Numbered from the stretch's first letter, positions 1 to 8,167 are shown. The stretch: DNA of 34,702 bases from an uncultured Muribaculaceae bacterium (GCA_910583525.1 CAJTXL010000030.1:1-34702), one strand, 5' to 3'. A program made the numbers and translations. The notes: generated by a model from the letters alone, not told the origin.

Positions 1-32
1 TGTTAATCCGTTTGGTTTGCAACATAGGAGGA

Positions 33-67
33 GTACAGGAGAAACAGGAGTTTTTGTAGTACAGGAG
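33..67. repeat. Purine-rich degenerate ACAGGAG repeat
   Basis: ACAGGAG occurs three times within about 35 nt (near 35, 44 and 60), in a G/A-rich stretch. I see no gene here. It sits just before a 9-bp tandem repeat and upstream of the transporter promoter. Confidence 0.5.
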
Positions 68-89
68 AGAGAGGAGGTTTTTTGTGGGT

Positions 90-134
90 AAGGTGTTTAA
101 GGTCGCTAAGGTCTTTAGGGTCGAGAAGGTTTTG
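90..134. repeat. Five tandem copies of a 9-bp repeat (AAGGTCnnT-like)
   Basis: Five units start at 90, 99, 108, 117 and 126: AAGGTGTTT, AAGGTCGCT, AAGGTCTTT, AGGGTCGAG and AAGGTTTTG. The 9-nt period is exact. Because the unit length is a multiple of three, a short GTG-started open frame runs through it with a KV-rich tripeptide pattern. That frame crosses the next gene's promoter and start, so I read this as a non-coding minisatellite. Confidence 0.75.
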
Positions 135-175
135 GGTGAAAGGCGGATGTTATTATATATATGGTGTCGATTTTG

Positions 176-207
176 TTTTGATATGTTAATGCAAGTTATT
201 ATCTTTG
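176..207 (+). promoter_or_regulatory. Bacteroidota-type promoter of the Na/Pi transporter gene
   Basis: A TTTTG -33 box (176-180), a 19-nt spacer, then TATCTTTG (200-207), a perfect TAnnTTTG -7 box. Transcription would start near 213-215, leaving a leader of about 55 nt before the ATG at 268. Confidence 0.75.
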
Positions 208-267
208 CATCGCGAAAAACGGGTGCCGCGGCGTTAGTGCCGCATCGGCATCATTTCACCAACTTAG

Positions 268-2088
268 ATGGATTATAGTATATTAGACTTCTTGGGCCTT
301 CTCGGTGCCGTGGGCTTGTTCCTCTACGGCATGAAAGTGATGAGCGAGGGCCTTCAAAAAGCGGCCGGCGACCGACTCCGCAACATATTGTCGGCAATGA
401 CACGCAACCGTTTCGCCGGCTTGCTGACGGGCTTCCTCATCACTGCGCTTATCCAAAGTTCGTCGGCATCGACGGTAATGGTTGTAAGTTTTGTGAATGC
501 CGGGTTGATGTCGCTGGGACAATCGATGGCTGTGATTATGGGTGCGAATGTGGGCACGACATTCACTGCGTGGATAATAGCTCTGTTCGGGTTCAAGGTA
601 AACATTTCGTCGTTCGTGCTTCCGCTTGTGGGCCTTGCGGTGGTATTGCTTCTTATGAACAAGAGCCGGACGAAGAGCATCGGGGAGTTCCTGATAGGTT
701 TTTCGTTCTTGTTCATGGGTCTTGATTTGATTAGCGCGTATGTCCCTGACCTTCAGAGCAACCCTGAGATGTTCGCAGTACTGAAGGATTATGCGTCGAT
801 GGGCATCCGCTCGATACTGATATTCACGTTGGTGGGTCTTGTTCTGACGATGGTTATACAGTCGTCGGCGGCCACGTTCGCCATCACTCTTATCATGTGC
901 AGCAAGGGCTGGATAACATTTGACCTTGCGTGCGCCCTTGTCCTTGGCAGCAACATAGGGACGACGATAACACCTATTCTCGCCTCGCTGAGCGGCAACG
1001 TAGCGGCCAAGCGCGCGTCGATGGGTCACTTACTGTTCAACCTTTTGGGAACGGTGTGGTGCCTGTGCATCTTCGTGCCGTTTGCGGATTTCAACGCGTG
1101 GCTCACGGAGGCGATAGGCCAGGGCGACCCGACGTCGCTATACAAGTATGTAAGCGCTCTCGAGGCCAGCAGCCCAGAGCTGTACAACCATCTGTTCGAC
1201 AATTCCTTGCCTGCAGGGCATGAGGTTCTGCGTAACATAGCGGTGATGCAGATGAGCGTTTCGTTCGGGCTGTCGTTGTTCCACACGACGTTCAACCTTG
1301 TGAACGTGACTGTAATGATATGGCTCACGGGCGTATATGTGAAGATTGTCGAATGGTTAGTGCCGTCGAAGAGCCGCGACGACGAAGAGTTCACGCTCAA
1401 GTTTATCTCGGGCGGCCTTATGAACGCGGCCGAGCTGAACATAGCGCAGGCCGAAAAGGAAATTTCGGTATATGCCGAGCGTGTCGGGCGTATGATAAAC
1501 ATGGCTCAGACTCTAATCCACACGAAGGAGAAGAGCGAGGAGTACAATACTCTGCTTTCGCGCGTGGAGAAATACGAAGACATCTCGGACCGCATGGAGC
1601 TTGAAATAGCGCACTACCTCAACCGCTGCGCCGAAGGCCGTCTGTCGAACGAGGGCAAACTCCGCATAGCCGCCATGCTCAACATAATCAGCGAGATAGA
1701 GAGCATCGCCGACAGCTGCCTCGGAATAGGCAAGATTTTGAACCGGAAGATACAGAGCGGCGTTGAGTTCAACGACGAGATATACCGCAACATAGACACG
1801 ATGTATGTTTATGTGAAAGCGGCGATGGAGATGATGATATCGCAGCTTAAGAACATGGAGAACGTGAGCGGCAAGTCGCTGATAGACTCGTACAACAAGG
1901 AGCGCGAGATAAACAATTTCCGCAATTCGCTCAGGAGCGGCAATGTTGAGAACATCAACTCGAAGCATTATGAGTACCAAGCCGGCATCTACTACATGGA
2001 CATCATCGGTGACCTTGAAAAGACCGGCGACTATATAATCAATGTCATCGACACGCTACGGGACAATTTCCGCAAGCGCGCCGACTGA
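268..2088 (+). CDS. Na/Pi-cotransporter family protein with C-terminal PhoU-like domain
   Basis: An inner-membrane sodium/phosphate symporter-type protein (NptA/YjbB group, Na_Pi_cotrans repeats). The two inverted family repeats are visible as QSSSAST (residues 63-69) and QSSAAT (198-203), each within hydrophobic helices and followed by a GANVGTT- or GSNIGTT-type segment. Hydrophobic segments end near residue 360. The rest (about 375-606) is charged and helical, as in the PhoU-like domain often fused to this family. Length 606 is usual for the fused form. The ATG at 268 fits the promoter at 176-207. It is probably monocistronic, since a hairpin and a new promoter follow. Phosphate as the substrate is inferred from the family; some bacterial members act mainly as phosphate exporters. 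Confidence 0.92.
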   Translation: MDYSILDFLGLLGAVGLFLYGMKVMSEGLQKAAGDRLRNILSAMTRNRFAGLLTGFLITALIQSSSASTVMVVSFVNAGLMSLGQSMAVIMGANVGTTFTAWIIALFGFKVNISSFVLPLVGLAVVLLLMNKSRTKSIGEFLIGFSFLFMGLDLISAYVPDLQSNPEMFAVLKDYASMGIRSILIFTLVGLVLTMVIQSSAATFAITLIMCSKGWITFDLACALVLGSNIGTTITPILASLSGNVAAKRASMGHLLFNLLGTVWCLCIFVPFADFNAWLTEAIGQGDPTSLYKYVSALEASSPELYNHLFDNSLPAGHEVLRNIAVMQMSVSFGLSLFHTTFNLVNVTVMIWLTGVYVKIVEWLVPSKSRDDEEFTLKFISGGLMNAAELNIAQAEKEISVYAERVGRMINMAQTLIHTKEKSEEYNTLLSRVEKYEDISDRMELEIAHYLNRCAEGRLSNEGKLRIAAMLNIISEIESIADSCLGIGKILNRKIQSGVEFNDEIYRNIDTMYVYVKAAMEMMISQLKNMENVSGKSLIDSYNKEREINNFRNSLRSGNVENINSKHYEYQAGIYYMDIIGDLEKTGDYIINVIDTLRDNFRKRAD

Positions 2089-2100
2089 CGAAAGAGCCGA

Positions 2101-2118
2101 CCGTCTCAGAGGAGACGG
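2101..2118 (+). terminator. Hairpin after the transporter gene, possible terminator
   Basis: CCGTCTC and GAGACGG form a 7-bp stem with a 4-nt loop, 13 nt after the transporter stop. No T-run follows, so termination is uncertain. The remaining spacer up to 2243 holds no gene I can support. Confidence 0.4.
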
Positions 2119-2243
2119 CCACCGGCATCGGGAAGCCATCCGAAACCGGAACTATTTCATCTAAAAATGGCCTGGAGGGCCTTCCCGAGGGGGTCGGTAT
2201 AATAATTTTCGGAAACAATAGCAATACAATTCGGTTACTGAGC

Positions 2244-2274
2244 TTTGAAATGTCGGCGCAAATGCGTTAATTTG
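2244..2274 (+). promoter_or_regulatory. Bacteroidota-type promoter of the response-regulator gene
   Basis: TTTG (2244-2247), a 19-nt spacer, then TTAATTTG (2267-2274), which matches TAnnTTTG at 7 of 8 positions. It lies about 29 nt upstream of the ATG at 2303, implying a short leader. Confidence 0.6.
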
Positions 2275-2302
2275 CGTAACCTAAAGCCAAAAAGAAAAGC
2301 CA

Positions 2303-3001
2303 ATGCCATCAAACGCCATTGCGGGCAACATACTGATAGTCGATGACGACGCAAACATAACGGAGCTTCTGAGCGTGAACCTCAGAAGCGAGGGTTATGG
2401 CGTAGTCGTTGCCGACAATGCAGAAAAAGTAGACCGCGGCAGCCTCGAGGACGTGCGTCTGGTGATAGTAGACGCGATGCAGCAGGCGTACACCGGCATG
2501 GATTTGATTTACGACTTCAAAGACGACCCCCGGACAGAGCATATGGGCATCATACTCTACTCTACCATCAAGAGCGAACGTATGGTGATAGATGCCCTTG
2601 ATGCCGGCGCCGACGACTATATCACGAAGCCGTTCTCGCTTCGAGAACTTATAGCCCGTGTAAAGTCGGTTCTGAGGCGTCATGCGACAGTCCGTCCCTC
2701 ATCGGTGCACAACACTATAAGTTTTCAGGGTCTTACTCTTGACCTGAGCACCCAAAGCGCGAAACTTGACGGTAGCCCGATTGCCTTATCACGGATAGAG
2801 TATGCCATTCTTGCCATTCTTATAAAGAATGTCGACAACTACGTTCCGCGTATAGAGATACACCGCAAGGTGTGGTCGGATGCAGATGAGGGCAGCAACG
2901 AGCGGATTGTAGACACCAACATATCGCGCCTGCGCAAAAAGCTCGGTGAGCTGGGCAACCATATCGTGAACCGCTCCGGTCACGGGTATATGATAAGTTG
3001 A
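2303..3001 (+). CDS. OmpR/PhoB-family response regulator, orphan
   Basis: A DNA-binding two-component response regulator. The receiver domain (about 10-125) has the acidic cluster D14-D15-D16, phospho-acceptor D57 in VIVDAM, S87 and K109 in ITKPF. The winged-helix effector domain (about 133-231) ends with the typical DTNISRLRKKLGE and GHGYMIS segments. Length 232 is standard. No histidine kinase gene lies next to it; the neighbours are a phosphate-type transporter and gldE. The partner kinase must therefore be elsewhere and the regulated genes are unknown. A link to phosphate is tempting from the neighbour but is only inference, as each gene has its own promoter. Confidence 0.92.
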   Translation: MPSNAIAGNILIVDDDANITELLSVNLRSEGYGVVVADNAEKVDRGSLEDVRLVIVDAMQQAYTGMDLIYDFKDDPRTEHMGIILYSTIKSERMVIDALDAGADDYITKPFSLRELIARVKSVLRRHATVRPSSVHNTISFQGLTLDLSTQSAKLDGSPIALSRIEYAILAILIKNVDNYVPRIEIHRKVWSDADEGSNERIVDTNISRLRKKLGELGNHIVNRSGHGYMIS

Positions 3002-3101
3002 GCGGCGCCTGCGTTTTTTCCGAAGATTTTTTTGAGATATACGACAGCGACGGGCCATATAGGCAAGCCGCCGTCAATTCATAAACCTAATTTTAAGAAC
3101 T

Positions 3102-4457
3102 TTGGACATAGACCCATTACCGGCCATAGAGCCGTTGCTACTGATTTTAAACAATTTTTTTGCGTGCACCATCGCGGTGCCGACGTTCGGCGCTGCCGAG
3201 ATTGCCGCTCTTGCTGTGGCTACACTTTGCCTGTTTCTGTCGGGCTTCGTAAGCGGCAGCGAGATGGCATATTTTTCTCTCAGCCCACAACAATGCGAAG
3301 AGCTTGAGAGCAAAGCCAAAGGCCCGGGCATATTACGGCTATTGTCGGAACCGCAACGGCTTCTTGCGACGATACTGATAGCGAACAATCTTGTGAACGT
3401 GACTATTGTCGTGCTGTGCAATTTCGCCTTGGGACCGGTATTCGAGGGCATGAGCGCAGTGCTGAGTTTTGTTCTGCAGACGGTGCTGCTGACATTCGTG
3501 ATACTCCTTTTCGGCGAAATTATTCCGAAACTTTATGCGAGCAACAACAACATGGGCTGGGCGCAAACGGCACAGCCGATGCTGTCGGGCATCTACAGAA
3601 TTCTTAGCCCGGCGTCGCGTCTTCTTGTAAAATCGGGAAGCCTTGTAAAGCGTGTCGTAGCCAAGGAGACACACGACATCACGCCCTCAGAGCTGTCGCT
3701 TGCCCTTGACATCACCGAGGGCGCCAGCGGCGACGACAAAGAAATGCTTGAGGGGATACTGAAATTCGGCGGCACGAGCGCGTCGGAAATTATGACACCA
3801 CGCGTCGAGCTTACGGACCTTGACATGACAATGAGCTTCGAAGAAGTGATGCGCGTTGTCCTTGACAGCGGCTACTCGCGCATGCCGGCCTATGAGGAGA
3901 ACCAGGACAACATCAAGGGAATATTGTACTCGCGCGACCTACTTCCTTATATAGGCAAGGCTACCCCGGCCGATTTCGAGTGGCAGAAGCTTCTCCGGCC
4001 TGCATATTTCGTGCCCGAGTCGCGGCAGATTGATGACCTTCTTGAGGATTTCCGCCGGTTGAAGATACATATGGCTGTCGTGGTGGACGAGTTCGGCGGC
4101 ACACAGGGTGTTGTCACGTTGGAGGATGTGCTTGAGGAGATTGTAGGCGACATCGATGACGAATACGACGAGCCTGACACGACGTACAAGCGTCTGCGCG
4201 ACGACACTTATGTCTTTGAAGGGCGCACGCCGCTGACCGACTTCTTCCGCATCACCGAACTCGACCCGGAAGAGTATGCCGAGGTGACAGAGGATGTCGA
4301 GACCCTTGCCGGCATGATTTTGGCTATAAAGGGCGATTTCCCGAAAGACAAGGAGCCGCTTGTCTACGGCCGCTGCCGTTTCCTGGTGCTTGAGATAGCC
4401 GAGCACCGCATAAACGAAGTGCGTGTGAAGGTGATGCCCGACATACAGGAGAAGTGA
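3102..4457 (+). CDS. gldE: GldE-like CNNM/CorC-family membrane protein
   Basis: A hemolysin C/CNNM-type protein. The order is an N-terminal CNNM (DUF21) membrane region (about 25-195, with SGSEMAYFSLSP), two CBS domains (about 210-335; MTPRVELTDLD and VVVDEFGGTQGVVTLEDVLEEIVGDI are the classic segments), then a CorC_HlyC transporter-associated domain (about 355-445). Length 451 matches GldE. The frame begins at TTG (3102), with no good ATG before the conserved region, so the start is uncertain. It overlaps gldD by four bases (GTGA), showing a translational operon. In Flavobacterium, GldE is linked to gliding and works with GldD; in non-gliding Bacteroidales the role is less clear and may involve ion transport. 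Confidence 0.85.
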   Translation: MDIDPLPAIEPLLLILNNFFACTIAVPTFGAAEIAALAVATLCLFLSGFVSGSEMAYFSLSPQQCEELESKAKGPGILRLLSEPQRLLATILIANNLVNVTIVVLCNFALGPVFEGMSAVLSFVLQTVLLTFVILLFGEIIPKLYASNNNMGWAQTAQPMLSGIYRILSPASRLLVKSGSLVKRVVAKETHDITPSELSLALDITEGASGDDKEMLEGILKFGGTSASEIMTPRVELTDLDMTMSFEEVMRVVLDSGYSRMPAYEENQDNIKGILYSRDLLPYIGKATPADFEWQKLLRPAYFVPESRQIDDLLEDFRRLKIHMAVVVDEFGGTQGVVTLEDVLEEIVGDIDDEYDEPDTTYKRLRDDTYVFEGRTPLTDFFRITELDPEEYAEVTEDVETLAGMILAIKGDFPKDKEPLVYGRCRFLVLEIAEHRINEVRVKVMPDIQEK

Positions 4458-5035
4458 AAAAGCAGGTATTGACCATTTTTGCCATATTGCTCGCGGCGTT
4501 TCTGCTGCATTCATGCGGCAACAGCGCCGACGAGGGCAGGGCCGTGCCACGGCGTTATGCCTACGCACGCATCGAGCCTTATGACACTGTGCGGACGGAG
4601 CATAGCGCAGGGCCTGTGCAGTTGAGCATCAACAAAGGCGCGGATGTTTCGCACCCCGACGGCAAGCCGGAATGGCTCGATGCCTCGTTCGGGCGCTACG
4701 GAGCGACGTTGCATCTGTCGACCATAATGACTGAAGATATTGACGTGGCTTTGGCGAACCGCCGCGAGCGCATATCGCTGAACTTGGGGGGCGCCAAGGC
4801 GCGCAGTGACGTTTTCGACAACGGCCTCGGAATGAGGTGCGAGATAGTGGTGAGCCGCGACCCGAGCGCGACGCCCGTACAGTTTGTGGCTTATGGCGAC
4901 GGTGTACTCGTAAGCGGCGCTTTCGTGATTGCCGGAAGCACCGAGCCGGCGGATTCGCTGCGGCCGATATGCACGGAGCTTGAGAAGGAGGCTTTCGCCA
5001 TTGTCAACAGCATACATCCGAGGAATGAAATTTGA
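4454..5035 (+). CDS. gldD: GldD-like lipoprotein
   Basis: A 193-residue secreted lipoprotein. It starts at GTG (4454), overlapping the gldE stop. The signal peptide ends in LLHSC with lipidated C21. The mature part shows family features: the RYAYARIEPYDT start, a segment around 'KPEWLDASFGRYGATLHLS', and a C-terminal stretch with FVAYGDGVLVSGAF. GldD is required for gliding in Flavobacterium and is widely kept next to GldE in Bacteroidota that do not glide. Assignment rests on position plus sequence pattern. The end overlaps the next gene by 11 bp. Confidence 0.83.
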   Translation: MKKQVLTIFAILLAAFLLHSCGNSADEGRAVPRRYAYARIEPYDTVRTEHSAGPVQLSINKGADVSHPDGKPEWLDASFGRYGATLHLSTIMTEDIDVALANRRERISLNLGGAKARSDVFDNGLGMRCEIVVSRDPSATPVQFVAYGDGVLVSGAFVIAGSTEPADSLRPICTELEKEAFAIVNSIHPRNEI

Positions 5036-5621
5036 GTTAGCCGCGCCCGTAGATGTCTATGTCGCCCCTATAGTTTTTGGGGAAGACATGACGCGCCAAT
5101 GCCGTGAGGAAAGGGCTTTGGCGGTTCTTCTTGATGAGATTTTCGGACCGGAGTGCGAACGGGTGCATGATGCGTCGGGCGCCCCCGTAGTGCTTTCCAG
5201 AGGGCGACGCGTTGAGGCGGAGGTCTCCATCAGCCATTCGATGCACTATGCGGCTGTGGCCGTGGGGTCGCCCGGCTATGAAGTGGGGATAGACATAGAG
5301 GAGCGCCGTAGCCAGCTTTCGCGCGTCTGCCCGAGGGTGCTGAGCGCGGCGGAGCTTTCGGCCTATAAAGAGAGACCTGACGGCCTATTGGAGGCGTGGA
5401 CGCTGAAAGAGGCGCTCTACAAGGCTTGGCGAAGGCATTCGGGCGGCGAGATAGATTTCGGGCGTCAGCTGCATCTGCCTATGCCGCCGGGAACGGGCAT
5501 GGCGCACACGACGCATGCCGACGGTACGCCGGGAGCGGATTATGCGGCATTTAGCCGCGGGGGCGATTTTTTGGGGGAATTTGCGTGTCTGTCGGTGGTT
5601 TACCGAGGCATATCAGATTAG
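5025..5621 (+). CDS. 4'-phosphopantetheinyl transferase (Sfp type)
   Basis: Transfers the phosphopantetheine arm of CoA to a serine of carrier proteins. The two magnesium/CoA motifs are visible: GID (88-90, in VGIDIEERR) and WTLKEALYKAW (W125, K128, E129). An upstream SISHS motif also fits the family. I chose the ATG at 5025 because AGGA precedes it and the protein then begins cleanly; the open frame extends to 4929, but that part lies inside gldD. At 198 residues it is the usual size. It shares an operon with gldE-gldD. The stop overlaps the stop of the convergent kinase-like gene by four bases. Confidence 0.88.
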   Translation: MKFELAAPVDVYVAPIVFGEDMTRQCREERALAVLLDEIFGPECERVHDASGAPVVLSRGRRVEAEVSISHSMHYAAVAVGSPGYEVGIDIEERRSQLSRVCPRVLSAAELSAYKERPDGLLEAWTLKEALYKAWRRHSGGEIDFGRQLHLPMPPGTGMAHTTHADGTPGADYAAFSRGGDFLGEFACLSVVYRGISD

Positions 5622-6244
5622 CGGAGACGACGGCGTACGTAGTCGATTACCATGTCGGCGAGTTCGTCGAGGGGTAACTTTGAAGAATCGAGGGTGAGGT
5701 CGTAGCTTTGTGCGTGTCCCCAGCGTTTGTCGGTGTAGAAGTTGTAGAAGTTTGCGCGGAGTTTGTTTGTCTTTTCGGCGAGCGCAGCGGCTTCTTCGAG
5801 GGATTTGCATTCGAAGCGTTCGACGATGCGACGGGCGCAGTCGTTGACGGGTGCGTGGACGAAGATGTTGACAACGTTGGGGCAGTCGCGCAGGATGTAG
5901 TCGGCGCTGCGGCCTACGATTACGCATGGTTCGGAGTCGGCGAGTTCGTGGATGAAGTCGCACTGTGCTTTGTAGATGCCATCGGACGCGGCAGCGCTGT
6001 CGCCGAGCCATGACATTGGGTAAAATCCCATTGAGAAGGGTATTATTCCGCCGAGTATCTTGGGTGCGCGTTCGTCGTTGCGTTCGAGGTATTCGAGGTT
6101 GTATCCGGCTTTTTCGGCTGCTTTTACGAGGAGCTGCTTGTCGTAGAAGCCTATGCCGAGCTTGTCGGCGATGAGGCGTCCGAGAGCACGTCCGCCGCTT
6201 CCGAAGGTGCGGCCTATGGTTATTACGTATTTTTCGGGTAGCAT
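5618..6244 (-). CDS. Cytidylate kinase-like family protein
   Basis: A P-loop nucleotide kinase-like protein (208 residues). After the ATG at 6244 the sequence reads KYVITIGRTFGSGG, a phosphate-binding loop at about residues 11-18 of the GRxxGSGG form seen in the cytidylate kinase-like family (Cytidylate_kin2) rather than canonical Cmk. Further family segments are IVGRSADYIL and the R-rich lid region with DCARRIVERFE. The substrate is not established for this family. An upstream in-frame ATG exists at 6292, but it would place coding sequence through a repeat hairpin, so I prefer 6244. It is the last gene of the minus-strand run that includes the glycogen enzymes, separated from them by a REP-like repeat pair. 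Confidence 0.82.
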   Translation of the reverse strand: MLPEKYVITIGRTFGSGGRALGRLIADKLGIGFYDKQLLVKAAEKAGYNLEYLERNDERAPKILGGIIPFSMGFYPMSWLGDSAAASDGIYKAQCDFIHELADSEPCVIVGRSADYILRDCPNVVNIFVHAPVNDCARRIVERFECKSLEEAAALAEKTNKLRANFYNFYTDKRWGHAQSYDLTLDSSKLPLDELADMVIDYVRRRLR

Positions 6245-6266
6245 TGTCGTGGGAGCGTCAAAAATT

Positions 6267-6350
6267 ATAATGTAGGGACATACCTTTGGCATGTCGATGT
6301 TTACACGTCAGTCAATCAGCAACATGCCAAAGGCATGTCCCTACAATTAT
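6267..6350. repeat. REP-like inverted pair (BIME-like) with GTAG heads
   Basis: Two near-identical units face each other: 6267-6294 and 6322-6350, with a 27-nt loop. They match over about 28 bp with one mismatch and one indel. Each unit starts with GTAG followed by a small palindrome (ACATGCC TTT GGCATGT). A GTAG head plus palindrome is the known layout of REP sequences handled by RAYT transposases. A third unit lies at 25096-25120. It sits between GH57 (upstream in transcription) and the kinase-like gene and could act as a terminator or mRNA-end stabiliser. Confidence 0.7.
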
Positions 6351-6400
6351 TGGCATTTTTCCGTGATTTGCCAATTATGGCGCAGACGCGAAGCGAGTGC

Positions 6401-7813
6401 TTACTTTGTCTTGGCTTTTTCGGTTTTGGGTTTCTTGGGGGCTTTGGCTGCCGTGGTTTTCTTTACGACGGCTTTCTTGGGCTTGGGCTCTTCAGTTTTT
6501 TCTTCTTCGCGCTTGCGGTGCTCGATATTGTACTGCTCTACGCTTTTGCGCATCGATGCGAGTTCTTTGTTGAGGGCTTCGATTTCGGCGTCCTGGTTGC
6601 GGATTGTGAGCAGCAGGGAGTTGAGTTCTTCGTTGCCTACCTGCGAGGGGAATTCTTCTTCGACGCGCATGAGGAAGTCGGCGAGGACGTTCATGTAGTT
6701 TGTGAATGCGGCGAAGGGTGTCTCGTAGGGGCTGAAGGCAGCCGGGCGTCGTGTGTTCATGTAAAAGAAGTGGTCGCAGGACTGGAGGTACTGCCAGTCG
6801 CGTTTGAGGCTCCGGTTGTCGCATTCGCGGACACGCTCGGCGATTGAGTAGAGTTTGTCGAAGGCCTCGTTCTGGAGACGGTTTCCGAGCCACACTGATG
6901 TGTCGCGTGCTTCGTCGGCGCTCGAAATGGGGTGCACGACGGAGAGTTCGCCGACGGCCTTGATTTTGGCTACGGCCTGCGAGGGGGTGATGAAGTCGAG
7001 GCCCCGTTCGGCGGCAAATCGGGGCAGCGCTTCGAGGAACTGGAATATGCCTGTGGTTGCCGGGTGCAGGTCGCCGAATGTTTCCATGTTGAGGAAGATG
7101 TTGATGATTTGTTCTTCGGGGGGCGTCGCGGCGAGCCATTCGACGTATTTGTCGGCGGTGAGGGGGAATTCGGGCCAGGATGTGTCGCTGAAGCGGAATG
7201 CGATGTCGTCGCTGAGTTTGGCATTGCGTAGCAGCAGCTTTAGCTTGGGGGCTGAGGCGGCCGAGTAGACGTAGTCGGGCGATTTCCATCCGAGGATGTG
7301 TTTTGCACCTTCGGTGAGCGCTCCTTTGAAGCCGAGAGCGACGAGCTGCGGAGCGAGGTCGTCGAAGTAGATAAGCTCGGTGTTGCGCACGATTTTGGGC
7401 TGAACGCCGAAACGGCTTTTGAGGATGCTGCATGTGTCGGCAATCTGCCGGGCGAATTCTTCGGGGTCGACGAGCGAGGAGAGACCATATGAGAATGGCT
7501 GTGCGACGAATTCGACGGCGCCTGTGTCGGCGAGTTTTTTGAGGAGTTCGATGAACTCGGGGACGTAATGCTCGAACTGCTCGAGGGCGACGCCTGAGAC
7601 GGCGATTGAACAGCGGAAACGTCCGCCGCTCTGCTCTATCATGCGCAGGAGTGTCTCGCAGGCAGGGATATATGAGTTGTGGGCCACACGTGTGACGATG
7701 TCGTCGTTGAGGAAGTCGTCGAAGTAGTAGTGGTCTTTGCCTATGTCGAAGAAGCGGTATCTTTTGAGACGGAACGGCTGGTGTATTTCGAAGTTAAAAC
7801 AGATGGCTTTCAT
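6401..7813 (-). CDS. Glycoside hydrolase family 57 enzyme (alpha-amylase/glucanotransferase-like)
   Basis: Acts on alpha-1,4-glucans, probably cytoplasmic glycogen; no signal peptide is seen. Family features: HQP at 11-13 (motif 1), GALTEG near 164-169 (motif 2), and RNTELIYFDD with E146, which I take as the nucleophile. A later acidic segment, NMETFGDLH (242-250), is in the region expected for motif 4. The ATG at 7813 starts directly at the conserved MKAICFNFEIHQP; the longer frame would run into a repeat. Residues about 395-440 look like a coiled coil. The last 30 residues are rich in Lys, Ala and Pro, an unusual basic tail of unknown use. At 470 residues this is a short GH57. It lies downstream of the synthase and debranching enzyme. 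Confidence 0.87.
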   Translation of the reverse strand: MKAICFNFEIHQPFRLKRYRFFDIGKDHYYFDDFLNDDIVTRVAHNSYIPACETLLRMIEQSGGRFRCSIAVSGVALEQFEHYVPEFIELLKKLADTGAVEFVAQPFSYGLSSLVDPEEFARQIADTCSILKSRFGVQPKIVRNTELIYFDDLAPQLVALGFKGALTEGAKHILGWKSPDYVYSAASAPKLKLLLRNAKLSDDIAFRFSDTSWPEFPLTADKYVEWLAATPPEEQIINIFLNMETFGDLHPATTGIFQFLEALPRFAAERGLDFITPSQAVAKIKAVGELSVVHPISSADEARDTSVWLGNRLQNEAFDKLYSIAERVRECDNRSLKRDWQYLQSCDHFFYMNTRRPAAFSPYETPFAAFTNYMNVLADFLMRVEEEFPSQVGNEELNSLLLTIRNQDAEIEALNKELASMRKSVEQYNIEHRKREEEKTEEPKPKKAVVKKTTAAKAPKKPKTEKAKTK

Positions 7814-7829
7814 ATGATGTTGTAGTTTT

Positions 7830-8163
7830 AGAGGGTGTTTAATAATATCTGTTAATCGACAGGCCGAAAAGTTGGAGACGGATTGTGTTCTGCGATGATC
7901 GAGCATAGCGTGCTATGCGACTGAAGAGCAGGGCACAAGACGCTCCAAATTTTCGGAGACGTATCATTTATTATTTTCGGGTAATACATTTTATTATATC
8001 TTTAATCGGGTGTTTTTAACATTACCCCGGTCTTGGTGTCTTTTTGTTAACTTGCACATTGCTCGTCGGTCGCATGGGAACCGCCATGCTCTCTCCTCAC
8101 AATGTGCAATTTAAGCAAAAATACACCAACCTGTCGGTTAACATATATTATTAAACACCCTCT
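7830..8163. repeat. 334-bp composite inverted-repeat element (MITE-like)
   Basis: Outer ends 7830-7863 and 8130-8163 are inverted repeats, 32 of 34 identical, beginning AGAGGGTGTTTAATAATAT. A third, degenerate copy of the same arm (8008-8061) also pairs with 8100-8158, forming a long internal hairpin around a ~38-nt loop. There is no coding capacity. It fills nearly the whole spacer: it begins 16 bp from the GH57 ATG and ends 4 bp before the GT4 stop codon. I see no clear target-site duplication. A ~31-bp relic of the right arm is at 20421-20451. Confidence 0.75.
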
Positions 8164-8167
8164 TATT

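Noticed and set aside
84..278. Short open frame with KV-rich tripeptides
   Set aside because: It is created by the 9-bp tandem repeat, starts at GTG, runs through the promoter at 176-207 and overlaps the real transporter start.
283..1029. Long antisense frame opposite the transporter
   Set aside because: Basic, low-complexity translation with no domain; typical shadow of a GC-rich gene.
6267..6350. CRISPR-like repeat
   Set aside because: Only two units, facing each other, with no regular spacers; better explained as a REP pair.
6300..6847. Plus-strand frames opposite the GH57 gene
   Set aside because: They mirror the Lys-rich tail as Phe/Leu-rich sequence and have no support on the plus strand.
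7830..8163. A broken insertion sequence with transposase remains
   Set aside because: No frame of useful length and no transposase motif in the internal segment; it is non-coding.
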